Assembly: GCA_032622095.1 (NCBI GenBank)
Contig: CP136066.1
Span: forward strand, 113,731,319 to 113,795,318
From: Siphonodentalium dalli
Lineage: Eukaryota > Mollusca > Scaphopoda > Gadilida > Siphonodentaliidae
Length of the DNA stretch: 64,000 bases
Direction of reading: 5' to 3'
In this document: positions 11,039-20,827 of the stretch, one piece after another
Position numbering within the stretch: the stretch's first letter is position 1
Layout: the number at the start of each line of letters is the position of its first letter
The notes under the pieces: generated by a model
What the model was told of the DNA's origin: nothing
The model's input: the letters and a program-made list of their open reading frames with translations, nothing else
Databases searched by the model: none
Translations under genes and position numbers: made by a program

Positions 11039-12379
11039 GGTTTCTGGAGAAGTCGGCCCCACGCGAAGTCGGCCCCATACGAAGATGGACCCACGCAAAG
11101 TTGGCCCCATTAATTAGAAGGGATTAAATTGGCTTAATTTTAATGAGATAGTGTTTATTTTGGCTAATTGTGAGGTCCCCAACTTAATTTGATTGATTTA
11201 GTGTAGTGTTTGTGTAGGCTAATTGAGAAGTCCGCAATGTTTTCTTAGTTGTAATAAAAAAATGAACTTCACTTATGGACAGTCACTGACAGCGGCTCCG
11301 TTATAAAAACAATGATAGTTGCCGACATACAATGAAAGAAATCGCTAAGTACTATTTATTGCTGCTTAGCGAACGAAGCCATTAGCTCATTATTCTCACT
11401 TCGGATTTATAGACGTATATAAGATTAGCCCAGCTATATCCGATTTTCATACATTCCTCAATTCGACACAATGCCATGATGACAACCCAAGACCATCCAA
11501 ACCGACAGTCTCAATGCCATCCATGCCCTTCTTCAACCTGTCCTGTTCATTCGAGCAACCGCCCACTCAACATCCACCACCAACAGAGCAGCTAACCAGA
11601 CCTTTACCAGACATTGGCCACCTGATTGACAACGAGATCCATCCTACGACATACCAGATCGTTCAGGCCTGGCGACAGCATACAACAAGTCTAGCCCTAT
11701 CAACGACTTTTTCAAACTCATCTTTGCGTTGCCATACATACCACTCGAACACATCGACCCGGCATTCAAGAAAATAGAGTGTGGTGCGACAGCACAAGTA
11801 GAGCCAGTGGTAAAATATATACGAGACTACTGGTTGTCCCTCAAGCTGTGGGTCCAGCATTGTGGTGCGCATTCATGGTGTTGATCAGGACAAACAACGA
11901 CACAGAAGGGTGGCATCATAGACTAAACAGAAACACCGGTGGTGCAAACTTGCCAATCTATGTGCTGTTGCCGCTAATGCATTCTGAGGCAAAGTTAACT
12001 CCCCTTCAACAACAGCTAGTGAGGGAGAAGAAGCTGCGTAGAATTCAACGAAACCAAACCACACATGTGCAAGGGCAAATATTTAACCTATGGAAGTTGT
12101 ATAGAGACCCGAGATTTGACGACAAGTCAGCTACTACGAAGGATCGCAGAGATTTCAGCACCCATCACGACATTGACAGCGACGACGACGTTGTTTGAAT
12201 CTGTTAATTGAATTTGTTATTATTATATTGTCATCATCATTATTATTATCAGTTTCATATTTCATATCATAAAATAAATAATGATTTTACACAATGGTTC
12301 TGTTATATATGGGGCCGACTTCTCTGGGGCCAATTTCGCGTGGGGCCGACTTTGCGCGGGGCCGTCTTCTCCTGTATTC
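11039..12379 (+). mobile_element. Mutator-like (MULE) element with tandem-motif termini
   Basis: Inverted ends share GGAGAAG(T/A)CGGCCCC and repeated GGCCCCACGCGAAGTC-type units (11046-11110 and 12307-12370). Flanking GATATATG occurs at 11031-11038 and 12380-12387, an 8-bp target duplication. Between the ends lies a decayed transposase C-terminus (11669-12198). MULEs normally give 8-11 bp, most often 9 bp, duplications. Confidence 0.75.
11669..12198 (+). pseudogene. MULE transposase C-terminal relic (frameshifted)
   Basis: One frame reads LATAYNKSSPINDFFKLIFA and PYIPLEHIDPAF, and continues to VKYIRDYWLSLKLWV (to about 11852). The frame then shifts and reads IRTNNDTEGWHHRLNRNTGG, followed by LPIYVLLPLMHSEAKL, ending at a stop at 12196-12198. 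R-T-N-N-D-x-E-G-W-H-x-R-x-N is a signature of the C-terminal part of animal MULE transposases. The catalytic core is absent. At least one frameshift separates the two halves, so it cannot make an active protein. Confidence 0.72.
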
Positions 12380-12387
12380 GATATATG

Positions 12388-12798
12388 ACCTTTTGTCTTT
12401 GATTTGTAAGTCACTTTTTGTTGGATTTATCTTCCTTTGTAATGGCATCAACAATGCACACAGCAAGGATTGCTATAACCAATCTCTGCTCCAACTGCAT
12501 GTTCCCGCAGAACGTCTAATATTTTGTTGTTGTACCGGCCGGTATCTTTTATAAAAAGTCCCAGATAACAGGATAACTTAGCTCAATTTGAGTATCATTT
12601 GATTGAAACCAGTTATGAGGTATTACAACCAGTCATGGGTGTGCAGGTGCTAGATGTTGTCCGGTAGATACTCCTGAAATGAGGTTGTTGATCCACTGTT
12701 AAGGCTATCTAAATACTAAAATAGGCCCACTAGTAATAATTTTCAGTCCAACTGGTTCCAATCTATTTTCTCTCTTTAATATGGGCACTGAATGTTTG
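12388..12798. other. Intergenic spacer
   Basis: AT-rich spacer between two MULE elements; nothing recognisable. Confidence 0.4.
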
Positions 12799-12981
12799 TA
12801 CTCCCAGGTGCCAAATAAACGTGATGGCTGAATAAACGTGCTGGCTTACATTTACCCCTAAAATTATTAATAGTGCTGGCATTTTCACTATATATATATC
12901 ATGACCAAATAATAGTGATGGCCAGCATATTCTTCCAAAATTAATAAGCGTGCCAGCACGTTTATTTTGCACCCAAGAGTA
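12799..12981. mobile_element. 183-bp foldback MITE
   Basis: The left end TACTCCCAGGTGCCAAATAA and right end TTATTTTGCACCCAAGAGTA are inverted copies. Inner segments with GTGCTGGC and GCCAGCAC also pair, so almost the whole element can form one hairpin. No coding capacity. Confidence 0.65.
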
Positions 12982-14400
12982 TTCTTCTGTATTTATTACA
13001 AACAGGAGTTTGAAGCACCTTTCATAATTTCGTATGCGATGCTGTGGGAATTTAGATGTTTCGTATCCCTCCAAAGCGGTGCGACTAAACACCAAGCCAA
13101 ACCAAGCAAAACCAAGCCATACCAAGCCATAGGAATTAAAAAGCAAAATTGAAGTTTATTATATATTATTATGTATATGTGATGTTTATGTGACCAAATA
13201 AAACTATTTTAATGATATTTGATGGACGTAAGTCTAATTAAATCGCATAGAACACAGCGCGACAGACACCAAGATGCGGCTTGGTGTTTGGACATTTTGC
13301 GTTGTGGCTTGGTTCATATAAAATAAAGCTCCCATCAGCTTATATCTATATTATTATGCATATGTAATGTTTATATGACCAAATAAAACTATTTTAATGA
13401 TATTTGATGGACGAAAGTATAATTAAACCGCCTAGAACACAGCGCGACGGACACAAAGCTACGGCTTGGTGTTTGGACATTTTGCGCTGTGGCTTGGTTC
13501 AAATAATATGAAACTCCCATCAGCTTTTATCTATATTATTATGTATATACCAAGCTTCGGCTTGGTGTTTGGACAATTTGCGTTGTGGCTTGGTTCAAAT
13601 ATTATAAAACTCCCATCAGCTTTTATCTATATTATTATGTATACATATGTATGTGCTGTTTATATGGCCAAATAATACTATTTTAATGATATTGGTGTTT
13701 GGATAATTTGCGTTGTGGCTTGGTTCAAATAATATGATGATGAGTTTGGGATGATCCCCGGGAAGATTTGACAGGGCTGTCAGCCCTCTCCTACAACCCA
13801 CGTTTGTATGCTATAATGCCGCTGAAGAGCGTTTGTTGAGTTTGGTTTGTGAGTGTTTAATAGTGATTAGATGTTTGCCTATTGTGTATGGGTTACATGC
13901 CATCCTAGCAGTAAGCAAAGCCCCCCCCCCCAATTCCAAAAGCGGACCGGCGATGAAGACTTACCTTGTTTATAATACGAGTTGCGTGTATTTAACTTAG
14001 TTGATATATCGATTCAAATAATATAAATCTCCCATCAGCTTTTATCTATATTATTATGTATATGTGCTGTTTATATCTCCAAATATAAATACCAGTACCG
14101 TACTATTTTAATGATATTTTATGGACGAAAGTCTAATTAAACCGCCCAGAAGACAGTGCGAAGGACAATTTACATTGTGTCTTGGTTCATTCAGAAATCA
14201 TCCATTCACAAGTCTTAATTACTAAGCGGTAAGCTGATTAGAGGATTCTTCTTACTGTTATTACAGCAATTTTAAGTGTGAAAAGACATCATGATCAGGT
14301 GTCATCACAACTGAAGTGTGACATGAGTGATTATTGAGTGATTAATCTGCAGAGTCTGTTAGTCCTTTTGATCAGTCTGATTCGGAGAACGACACGTACC

Positions 14401-16545
14401 AGTCCTGATGATTCAATAGATCGAGGGAATGTGACAGATGTATCCATTGTTGTCAATCATCCGTACAAAAATCCAGTGGAAGATGGTCTTAATGGTGCAT
14501 TTATTGGTTCATTAGGCCTAAAAAAAAAGACTTTTGTTTCCGCTAACCCGACCGACCCTATTTTAAACCCCCGACCCTAAACTTTTTATTGCCATTGCAA
14601 CAAAACAAAAATTGGACCAAAAAAAAGAAGAAAAAAAGGGTTTTTTATTTAAAAGTTTTTTTTTTCAATTTAGGTCCTAATTCATATCATAACAAGATGC
14701 AAAAACATTTATATATATTGACATAAGAAATTTTAGTTTACAAAAAGATTTAAGTTTAACAGTTGGAATCATACTGTAAAGTACATGTACCCGGTATGTT
14801 TGGCCTTATCTAGCTTTCATCTGTGAAAACTTCAAATAGTTTCAATTCAGGTTTGTTATGATTCAGCCTTCAGACTTCAGTATTTCAATCAAATACAGTA
14901 CAGGAACATTAACAATTTGATCGAATCAACCTGGTTATCAGGTGGGATCTCATAATACCAAATGAAAAATTAACATAGAGATTAGTACTATAAATAGTAA
15001 ATACTAACTAAATAGACATTGTTTCTGTACTACATGTAGTATATTATGTATGTGTTTCACTTGAATTTTATAAAATAGCCTATTAATATATGAATTAGAG
15101 TGATAATGGTAAGTCTCATTTCAAGCATCATAAGCATAATCCATTGAACCAAAAGATATCTGACAATAAGTTATAAGCATTTCCAATCCATACATATATA
15201 AAAATTTCCAAAGTTATGCTTGAGAAACTTGATCAAATTGACCTCTCAGTAAAATTCAAAATACTGACTCAAAGTGCCCTAGATTAGCTCTAAATGCAAT
15301 GGATTTTCAAAATTTTCCAGGGGGAGAACCCCCACCATCAGCAGGGGGTCACCCCTCTCAAACCTTCCTCTGTTCAGGCCTTCAGGTTATGTCTTTGGCA
15401 TATCATTGCCCAAAAACAGGTGTCCCCAAAAAATACCTAGATCCTTCACTGAATGCCGAGGAGAAGGTGGGGTTGTGAAGCCATCATTAAGAGATCGGTA
15501 CAAAACGGTCACTCCAATATGTGACAGTGCAGTGGTGCTGGACTGACTCCAGTTGTCGCCAGGCCATATGGGAAATATTAGGATTATCAAAGACTATATT
15601 AGGATATAGACTAGTATAAATGTAAATATTGAAGCATATGTAAGATTGAATTGGAGTTTTTAGTTCCTCTGTCATTTGGGTTAACCTGATTGGGGCTAAG
15701 AAGTGCACAGTTTGGGTTATTGACAAGTATTATACAGTTATTTTCAAAGATACTGAAAAAAAAAAAGTTAACAAAAAGTTAAGCCTACCTACCTACCCTA
15801 ATTTTTTTCAGCTCGTTAGCGGAAACAAATGTATTTTTTTTTTAGGCCTTAGATATCATTGTCGATCTCATCAGTTCTGAGTCACAACCTAAGTTCAGTT
15901 CAATCCCACATGGTGTTACGGTAAATGCATTTTTCATTGTTGACGATTCAGTGAATCTGGCACGGCGATCTTCAGCTAAGTTGTACAATATCCATCCAGA
16001 TGATTGTGGTAGTTGGAATACTAAAAGCTTTTCTATTAAAAGGCATCATCTTCTGAAGAGTTCTGGTTGTCTGCGTCGTGTTGAGAAAAAATGTGAGTTA
16101 TATGGCTCAATTCTGAAGATTCTGAGCATGGTAATTCTTTAACAAAGACTGACCCTCATAAACGATTGACAAATAGTCAGACTGACATCATAAACCAAGG
16201 ACTGAAGAACGGACTTAAACCTCGATAGATAAAACGACAGTTGACTCGAAATAATCCTGACGATAATCTTGACATCTGAAAAATTCGGAATAGAGGATAC
16301 AACCAATGAAAGGAGACACGAACAGATGACGAATATAGGAAAAATACTGCCGACGACATCATAGCAATGATTAATAAAGCAAATGTCAGTCCTTTTATTA
16401 AAGAGGTTATTTTGACTGACGACGAGACGGCATTAATAAATGCAATTTATGCCTGCTTTTCAATTTCAGGCATACTCTATGTACACGACATCTGAAAGAG
16501 AATGCATTGCATAACATAGTCGAAACGGAGAACAAAGCCCGGATA
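14401..16545 (+). pseudogene. MULE transposase relic, interrupted
   Basis: Pieces in order: a frame ending ...GLNGAFIGSL at 14514, then the insert 14515-15848, then DIIVDLISSESQPKF onward with VNAFFIVDDS and HPDDCGSWNT (15852-16141). Later frames read PFIKEVILTDDETALINAI (16392-16448) and, shifted, LCTRHLKENALHNIVE (about 16481-16530). T-D-x-E-x-x-L-I-N-A and L-C-x-x-H-x-K-x-N are hallmarks of the MULE DDE core. Stops and frameshifts between the pieces show it is dead. The reading frame is continuous across the insertion if the insert and one TTA are removed, so the gene was still open when the insert landed. Confidence 0.75.
14515..15848. mobile_element. PIF/Harbinger-like non-autonomous element, copy 2
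   Basis: The 1334-bp insert is flanked by TTA (14512-14514, 15849-15851). Ends: GGCCTAAAAAAAAA, then TTTGTTTCCGCTAAC, and the inverted counterpart at 15812-15848. It belongs to the same family as copy 1 (9026-9938), sharing the GGCC start and the TTTCC inner motif. No transposase frame is visible inside. Confidence 0.8.
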
Positions 16546-17194
16546 AAAGCTGATGGGAGTTTCATATTAATATTTGAACCAAGCCAATACGCAAAATGTC
16601 CAAACACCAAGCCACAGCTTGGTCATCGTGCGGTGTTCTAGGCGGTTTAATTAGACTTTCGTCCATCAAATATCATTAAAATAGTTTTATTTGGTCATAT
16701 AAACATTATACATGCATAATAATATAGATATATATATATAAGCTGATGGGAGCTTTATTTTATATGAACCAAGCCACAACGCAAAATGTCCAAAACCAAG
16801 CCACAGCTTGTGGCTTGGTGTCCGTCGAGCTGTGTTCTAGGCGATTTAATTAGACTTTCGTCCATCAAATATCATTTAAATAGTTTTATTTGGTCACATA
16901 AACATCACATATACATAATAATATATAATACATGTAAACTTCAATTTTGCTTCTTATTTCCTACGGCTTGGTATGGCTTGGTGTTTAGTTTAGTCGCACC
17001 CCTCCAAAGTCCACTCCACTCTCCAGATCATCATCATGCAGGGACACACTAATAGCCCAAGCCCAGTAAAATGTGTAGTTGGGATTTTCAATTTCGTTTA
17101 TTGTCGTTAATATAATTCCAATAGTGATGAATTTTGGTTTGTGGTAAGTTATGCCAATTACAAATAACAAAAACTAAAAAGATATTTTGTAAGT

Positions 17195-18073
17195 CTTATA
17201 TTTCAACTTTTATCGACATTTTTCGTTCTCCAGCACACTAAAAGTTGTAGTTGGAATCAGCCGCCAAGTCGATAATTAGCTGTTAATTGCTATTGTTAGG
17301 AATATGTTGGCGGCTCAAATCAATGGATATATATGTGAAGACAAGAGTGTTTGCAACTTAATAGAAATATAATCAAAGTACTGTTTATACAGTTACTTGT
17401 TGTTACACTGGCAAGTGTGATCATATCACGCACAAGAATGTGTTTTTTAAAAGATGTTAGTGGCACACGCTGAACGTGGAGTTCCTTGGTATCGGAAATG
17501 AGGACATAAGTAGGATTCTGATCATGCCATTATTTAAATGTTGATATATATTACGATAGATGTATATAATCCTACTTATATCAAACTAACCTTGGGATCA
17601 GCCACCGTGAGTGGCACACGCTGAACGTGGAATTCCTTGGTATCGGAAAACGAGGACATATAAGTAGGATTATTAATGTTTTTCAAGTTGGTATCGGAAA
17701 ACGAGGACATATAAGTAGGATTATTAATGTTTTTCAAGTTTATAATTTCAGGTGCAGTTCATGGCGAAGAAGATGGAAGTCAAGATAAAAAAACGGCCCT
17801 TTTCGGGGCCACACACTTTATCCTAAAGAGTAATCTTTAAAATTGCTAAACCTTCATATATTGCTTAATAAACAAAAGTCATTGTTTGTTTTTATTCCCA
17901 CTACTTGCCCTTTGATCTTCATGTGCATGACCCACCACTGACTTAATCCAATTAGCCGCATAACAATAGCAATTAACAGCTAATTAGCGACTCGGCGGCT
18001 GGCTCGGCTGATTCCAACTACAACTTGTAGTGTGCTGGAGAACGAAAAATGTCGATAAAAGTTGAAATATAAG
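17195..18073. mobile_element. Nested DNA element with CTTATATTTCAAC ends
   Basis: Inverted arms of about 100 bp: the left has CTTATATTTCAACTTTTATC, GACATTTTTCGTTCTCCAGC and ACACTAAAAGTTGTAGTTGG; the right has the complements, ending GTTGAAATATAAG. Two near-identical GGTATCGGAAA(A)CGAGGACAT tandem segments lie inside (17489, 17639, 17689). A second, decayed copy is at 7855-8478. Confidence 0.62.
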
Positions 18074-18095
18074 GCGCAGTAACCAGCATGATTGA

Positions 18096-18533
18096 TGGCC
18101 TAAGGTTATAGACTCACTAGAGATCCGCAGAAAGATGAAGAGAATAGAACTCTTCGGCAAGGTGGTTGAGGGGATAATCCCAGCCATACACACACATGAT
18201 TTACTAAAGGATAAGAAAGGAAGGAAAATTCGAGCAAAAAAGTTTCCAGACCACAAAAGTGATAACATAATTTCGAGCCAAGAGTGTAACAACTCACGAT
18301 CGTTCGAACCAATAAGAGCCAACACGGAACAATATAAACAATCATTCTTCGTGAGAACGATCAGGGACTGGAACAGTATAGAAGATTATATACGCATGCT
18401 CGGGGAATACAACAGGAGAAACACCAGAGTAGTAGCAACGACGCGACAACAGCCGAGAGGCTCCTGCGCCGGAAAAATACAGATACCGGTACAGATAACA
18501 GATACAGATAAGACTTACAAATTATCTTTTTAG
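18096..18533 (+). pseudogene. Non-LTR retrotransposon reverse-transcriptase tail (relic)
   Basis: The frame reads WPKVIDSLEIRRKMKRIELF and onward, with NTEQYKQSFFVRTIRDWNSI near the end. The pattern W-P-x(n)-L-E-x-R-R-x-x-x-R followed about 80 residues later by Y-x-x-S-F-F-x-R-T-x-x-x-W-N is the usual C-terminal extension after the polymerase domain in CR1/Jockey-type LINEs. The polymerase itself is missing, so this is a captured 3' fragment within the composite element 17041-18690. Confidence 0.62.
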
Positions 18534-18729
18534 TTTTTTTTATTTGTAATTGGCATAACTTTAAATTTCCACAATCCAAAATCCATTACTATTGGAATTC
18601 TATTAACGACAATAAACGAAATTGAAAATCCCAACTACACATTTTACTGGGCTCGGATTCGGACTCGGACTACAACTATTAGTGTGTCCCATCATGGCAT
18701 GATCATGCAGATGTTTGTTTTACTTTTTT

Positions 18730-19923
18730 AAGGACGACCAGCTGGGCGCAGCCCAGCCGCGCATATGTTGCGCAGCAACATATGCGCAGGTCGTCCTTAT
18801 ACTAAGTTCGCTTTCGAACATGGGCGCCGCCATCTTGAATTAAGGGCACCGCCATCTTGGATTTGAAGGGCCGCCATCTTGAAAAGTCATTGCAATTAAA
18901 TTAAAACTACAAAATGTTACTTTTCATATAGCCAACATAACAGTATTCATTGCGTTAAGGCATTACATGCTTTATTCTTTGAACAGTAATCATTACTTAA
19001 ATCATAAATATTGTCGACCGGTCTCGGGTTGCTATGCCATTCGGGAAATGGCGGAAATTTACGTAAAACTGCAAATTTTCCTTAGCCACCAGTCCTCGCG
19101 AAAACAACATAATTCATATCGTAAATATCTTGAACGTTTATTATATAACTAAATAAACTTTTCTGTAGTTTAGTAAATTAGTAGAAGCATGTTCACGTAA
19201 ACTGTTAGGTTACGTCATATGTTGTATCCAAAGCGACGTCATATTGGCACGCGCATTTTCCCGCGAAAGTTATTGACGTTTTGACAGCGACGCGATATAG
19301 CACACAAAGCAGGCATAATGTTGGCATGGTTCGCATTAGGTTTGGTTGGGTTGACGTTGTTTCATAGTGCATGGCTCCAAGTCCGCGCTGGTATAAATGT
19401 AGCTCCATGCAATTGTAATCAAACTGATCAAATCCCAACCTATAAAATCACTATAGAATTTGTACAGGTACAAACAAAACATGTTCTTGGAAATTGAATG
19501 TTCTTCCTTACTTATATTCTAATGATTTGGGTTGTGATTTGAAACAAACAAACAACCCAAATTATGAGGGGGTAAACCCAATTTCTCACTCATAATAACC
19601 CCAATTTCCAACCAAGGCCAATGGTTGTGGAGGCGAGTACAACTAATATTTCATCCAAATTGAGAATGGGCATAATGTGCCAGTCAAAAAAATGGCCCCG
19701 GGGAGCCACAATCGAAAGGCTGGAAGATACATGTATGAGTACAATATGATAATTATGAGGTACAGACCCAATCCCCCTACCACAACTGGCACAAGCAACC
19801 AACGTCGTGTACGTAATTGGTTATAAGAAATATTTATAGTTAATTAAATCTTGACGTTCATATAAGTCAACACATATTAGTCTGAGTATAGTGCAGGTAC
19901 GTCGTGACTGCACGGTCGTCCTT
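18730..19923. mobile_element. Element bounded by AAGGACGACC with twin perfect hairpins
   Basis: AAGGACGACC (18730-18739) is matched by GGTCGTCCTT at 18789-18798 and again at 19914-19923. Between the first two lie two perfect hairpins with the same GCA loop: GCTGGGC/GCCCAGC (18741-18757) and GCGCATATGTTGC/GCAACATATGCGC (18759-18787). CCGCCATCTTG-type motifs follow at about 18829-18880. The body includes an E2F-like TTTCCCGCGAAA at about 19257. Boundaries and class are uncertain; it ends about 560 bp upstream of ADPGK. Confidence 0.5.
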
Positions 19924-20483
19924 TTTTACATGGATTTCAATGCCATAATTTCTTGTTTAATTTTATGCTAAAATACTCTCGAAAATGGGGAATCAACTTG
20001 AATTATTTATTTTCAACTAACGAGTATTATTCCATGCAATCGTTATTGTCATACCTTATATTACTCAACATAATACATATCGGTATGTTCGCATTATAAG
20101 TCTATTTTAAAGGTTTTTGAATGCCAAATCTTTTTGTTTTCGAAAATGTGGGAATTCCCGCCATGCTCGTCAGGAATGCAGTGAATGAAAATTAAGAAAT
20201 CAATCAAAAGAAAATAAATCGGTTGATCAAATACAAAATGAAACATCTAGCATATTAACCATAGATTAATAATAGTTGATATAATGATTAACTAATGTTT
20301 CGAAAATTATAATTATGCCATAAAAAGATTAAGTTTTAATCTCAGAAAAAGAACCGCATATCTAAAAATAGAGCTGTGACGTTACAGGGAAATCCCAGCA
20401 GGGATCTGCCACGACTGCCAACGTTGAATGTTGACAAGTGCAAAGTACCAAGCTGGGAAGCACAAACAAATATTTAAATAACA
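19924..20483 (+). promoter_or_regulatory. ADPGK: ADPGK 5' flank, presumed promoter and 5' UTR
   Basis: The 560 bp between the last upstream element and the ADPGK start codon are free of recognised repeats. A CRE-like TGACGTTA lies at 20377-20384. The start context is AATAACAATGCC. No TATA box placement can be defended; the transcription start is not determinable from sequence. Confidence 0.35.
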
Positions 20484-20827
20484 ATGCCATCTTTGGCAAT
20501 CAAAGCGGGAGCTATCATCAGCATATTTGTTCTCATTCTAGCAATATTTTACAAAAAATTCCATGCAGAAAATGAAGGAAATTCCAAAGATAAACTTGAA
20601 CATGTTCTCAATTCTTTGCTGCTTGCAGAAAAGAAAGTGCCTGTGCCCAATGCTAGGGCTGCAATAGGCTTCGGGGGTTGTCGTGATCTCTTCGTTGATG
20701 CGGCTTCTGCATTCACTTTACTCAATTATGATCCGGCAAAGACAGCAGAACATTTTGATTCAATCCAAAACAGTGATCAACTTCGAAAAATGTTTGCTTA
20801 CTTTTTCCAACATGGAGCTGCTGCTGA
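20484..20827 (+). CDS. ADPGK: ADPGK exon 1
   Basis: Encodes MPSLAIKAGAIISIFVLILA (membrane anchor), a short spacer rich in charged residues, then RAAIGFGGCRDLFVDAASAF and ends QHGAAA plus two bases of Glu. The donor is GTATGT at 20828. Reading through the donor runs to a stop at 20883-20885 without resemblance to the family, which supports the splice site. Human ADPGK has VAVGVNACVDVVLSGVKLL at the corresponding position. Confidence 0.92.

Larger units (their letters stand above)
13077..17000 (+). mobile_element. MULE element, 3.9 kb, with 9-bp target duplication
   Basis: CCTCCAAAG flanks both ends exactly (13068-13076 and 17001-17009). The termini read GGTGCGACTAAACACCAAGC and its inverse. 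The arms hold several direct copies of a roughly 200-bp unit (AAGCCACAACGC, CAAATATCATTAAAATAG, GCTGATGGGAG motifs), with more copies on the left (to about 14190) than on the right (16530-17000). The interior carries a decayed MULE transposase split by a Harbinger-like element (14515-15848). A 9-bp duplication with long inverted ends and MULE coding sequence makes the class assignment firm. Confidence 0.85.
17041..18690. mobile_element. Composite DNA element with GGGACACACTAATAG ends
   Basis: Inverted arms of about 150-175 bp (17041-17205 and 18512-18690) are nearly identical, including GGATTTTCAATTTCGTTTAT and ATGCCAATTACAAATAA. Flanks ATCATGCA and ATCATGGCA look like an imperfect 8-9 bp target duplication. 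Inside are a nested element (17195-18073) and a LINE reverse-transcriptase tail (18096-18533). Related single ends occur at 8735-8790/10978-11008 and 35845-35918. Confidence 0.68.
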
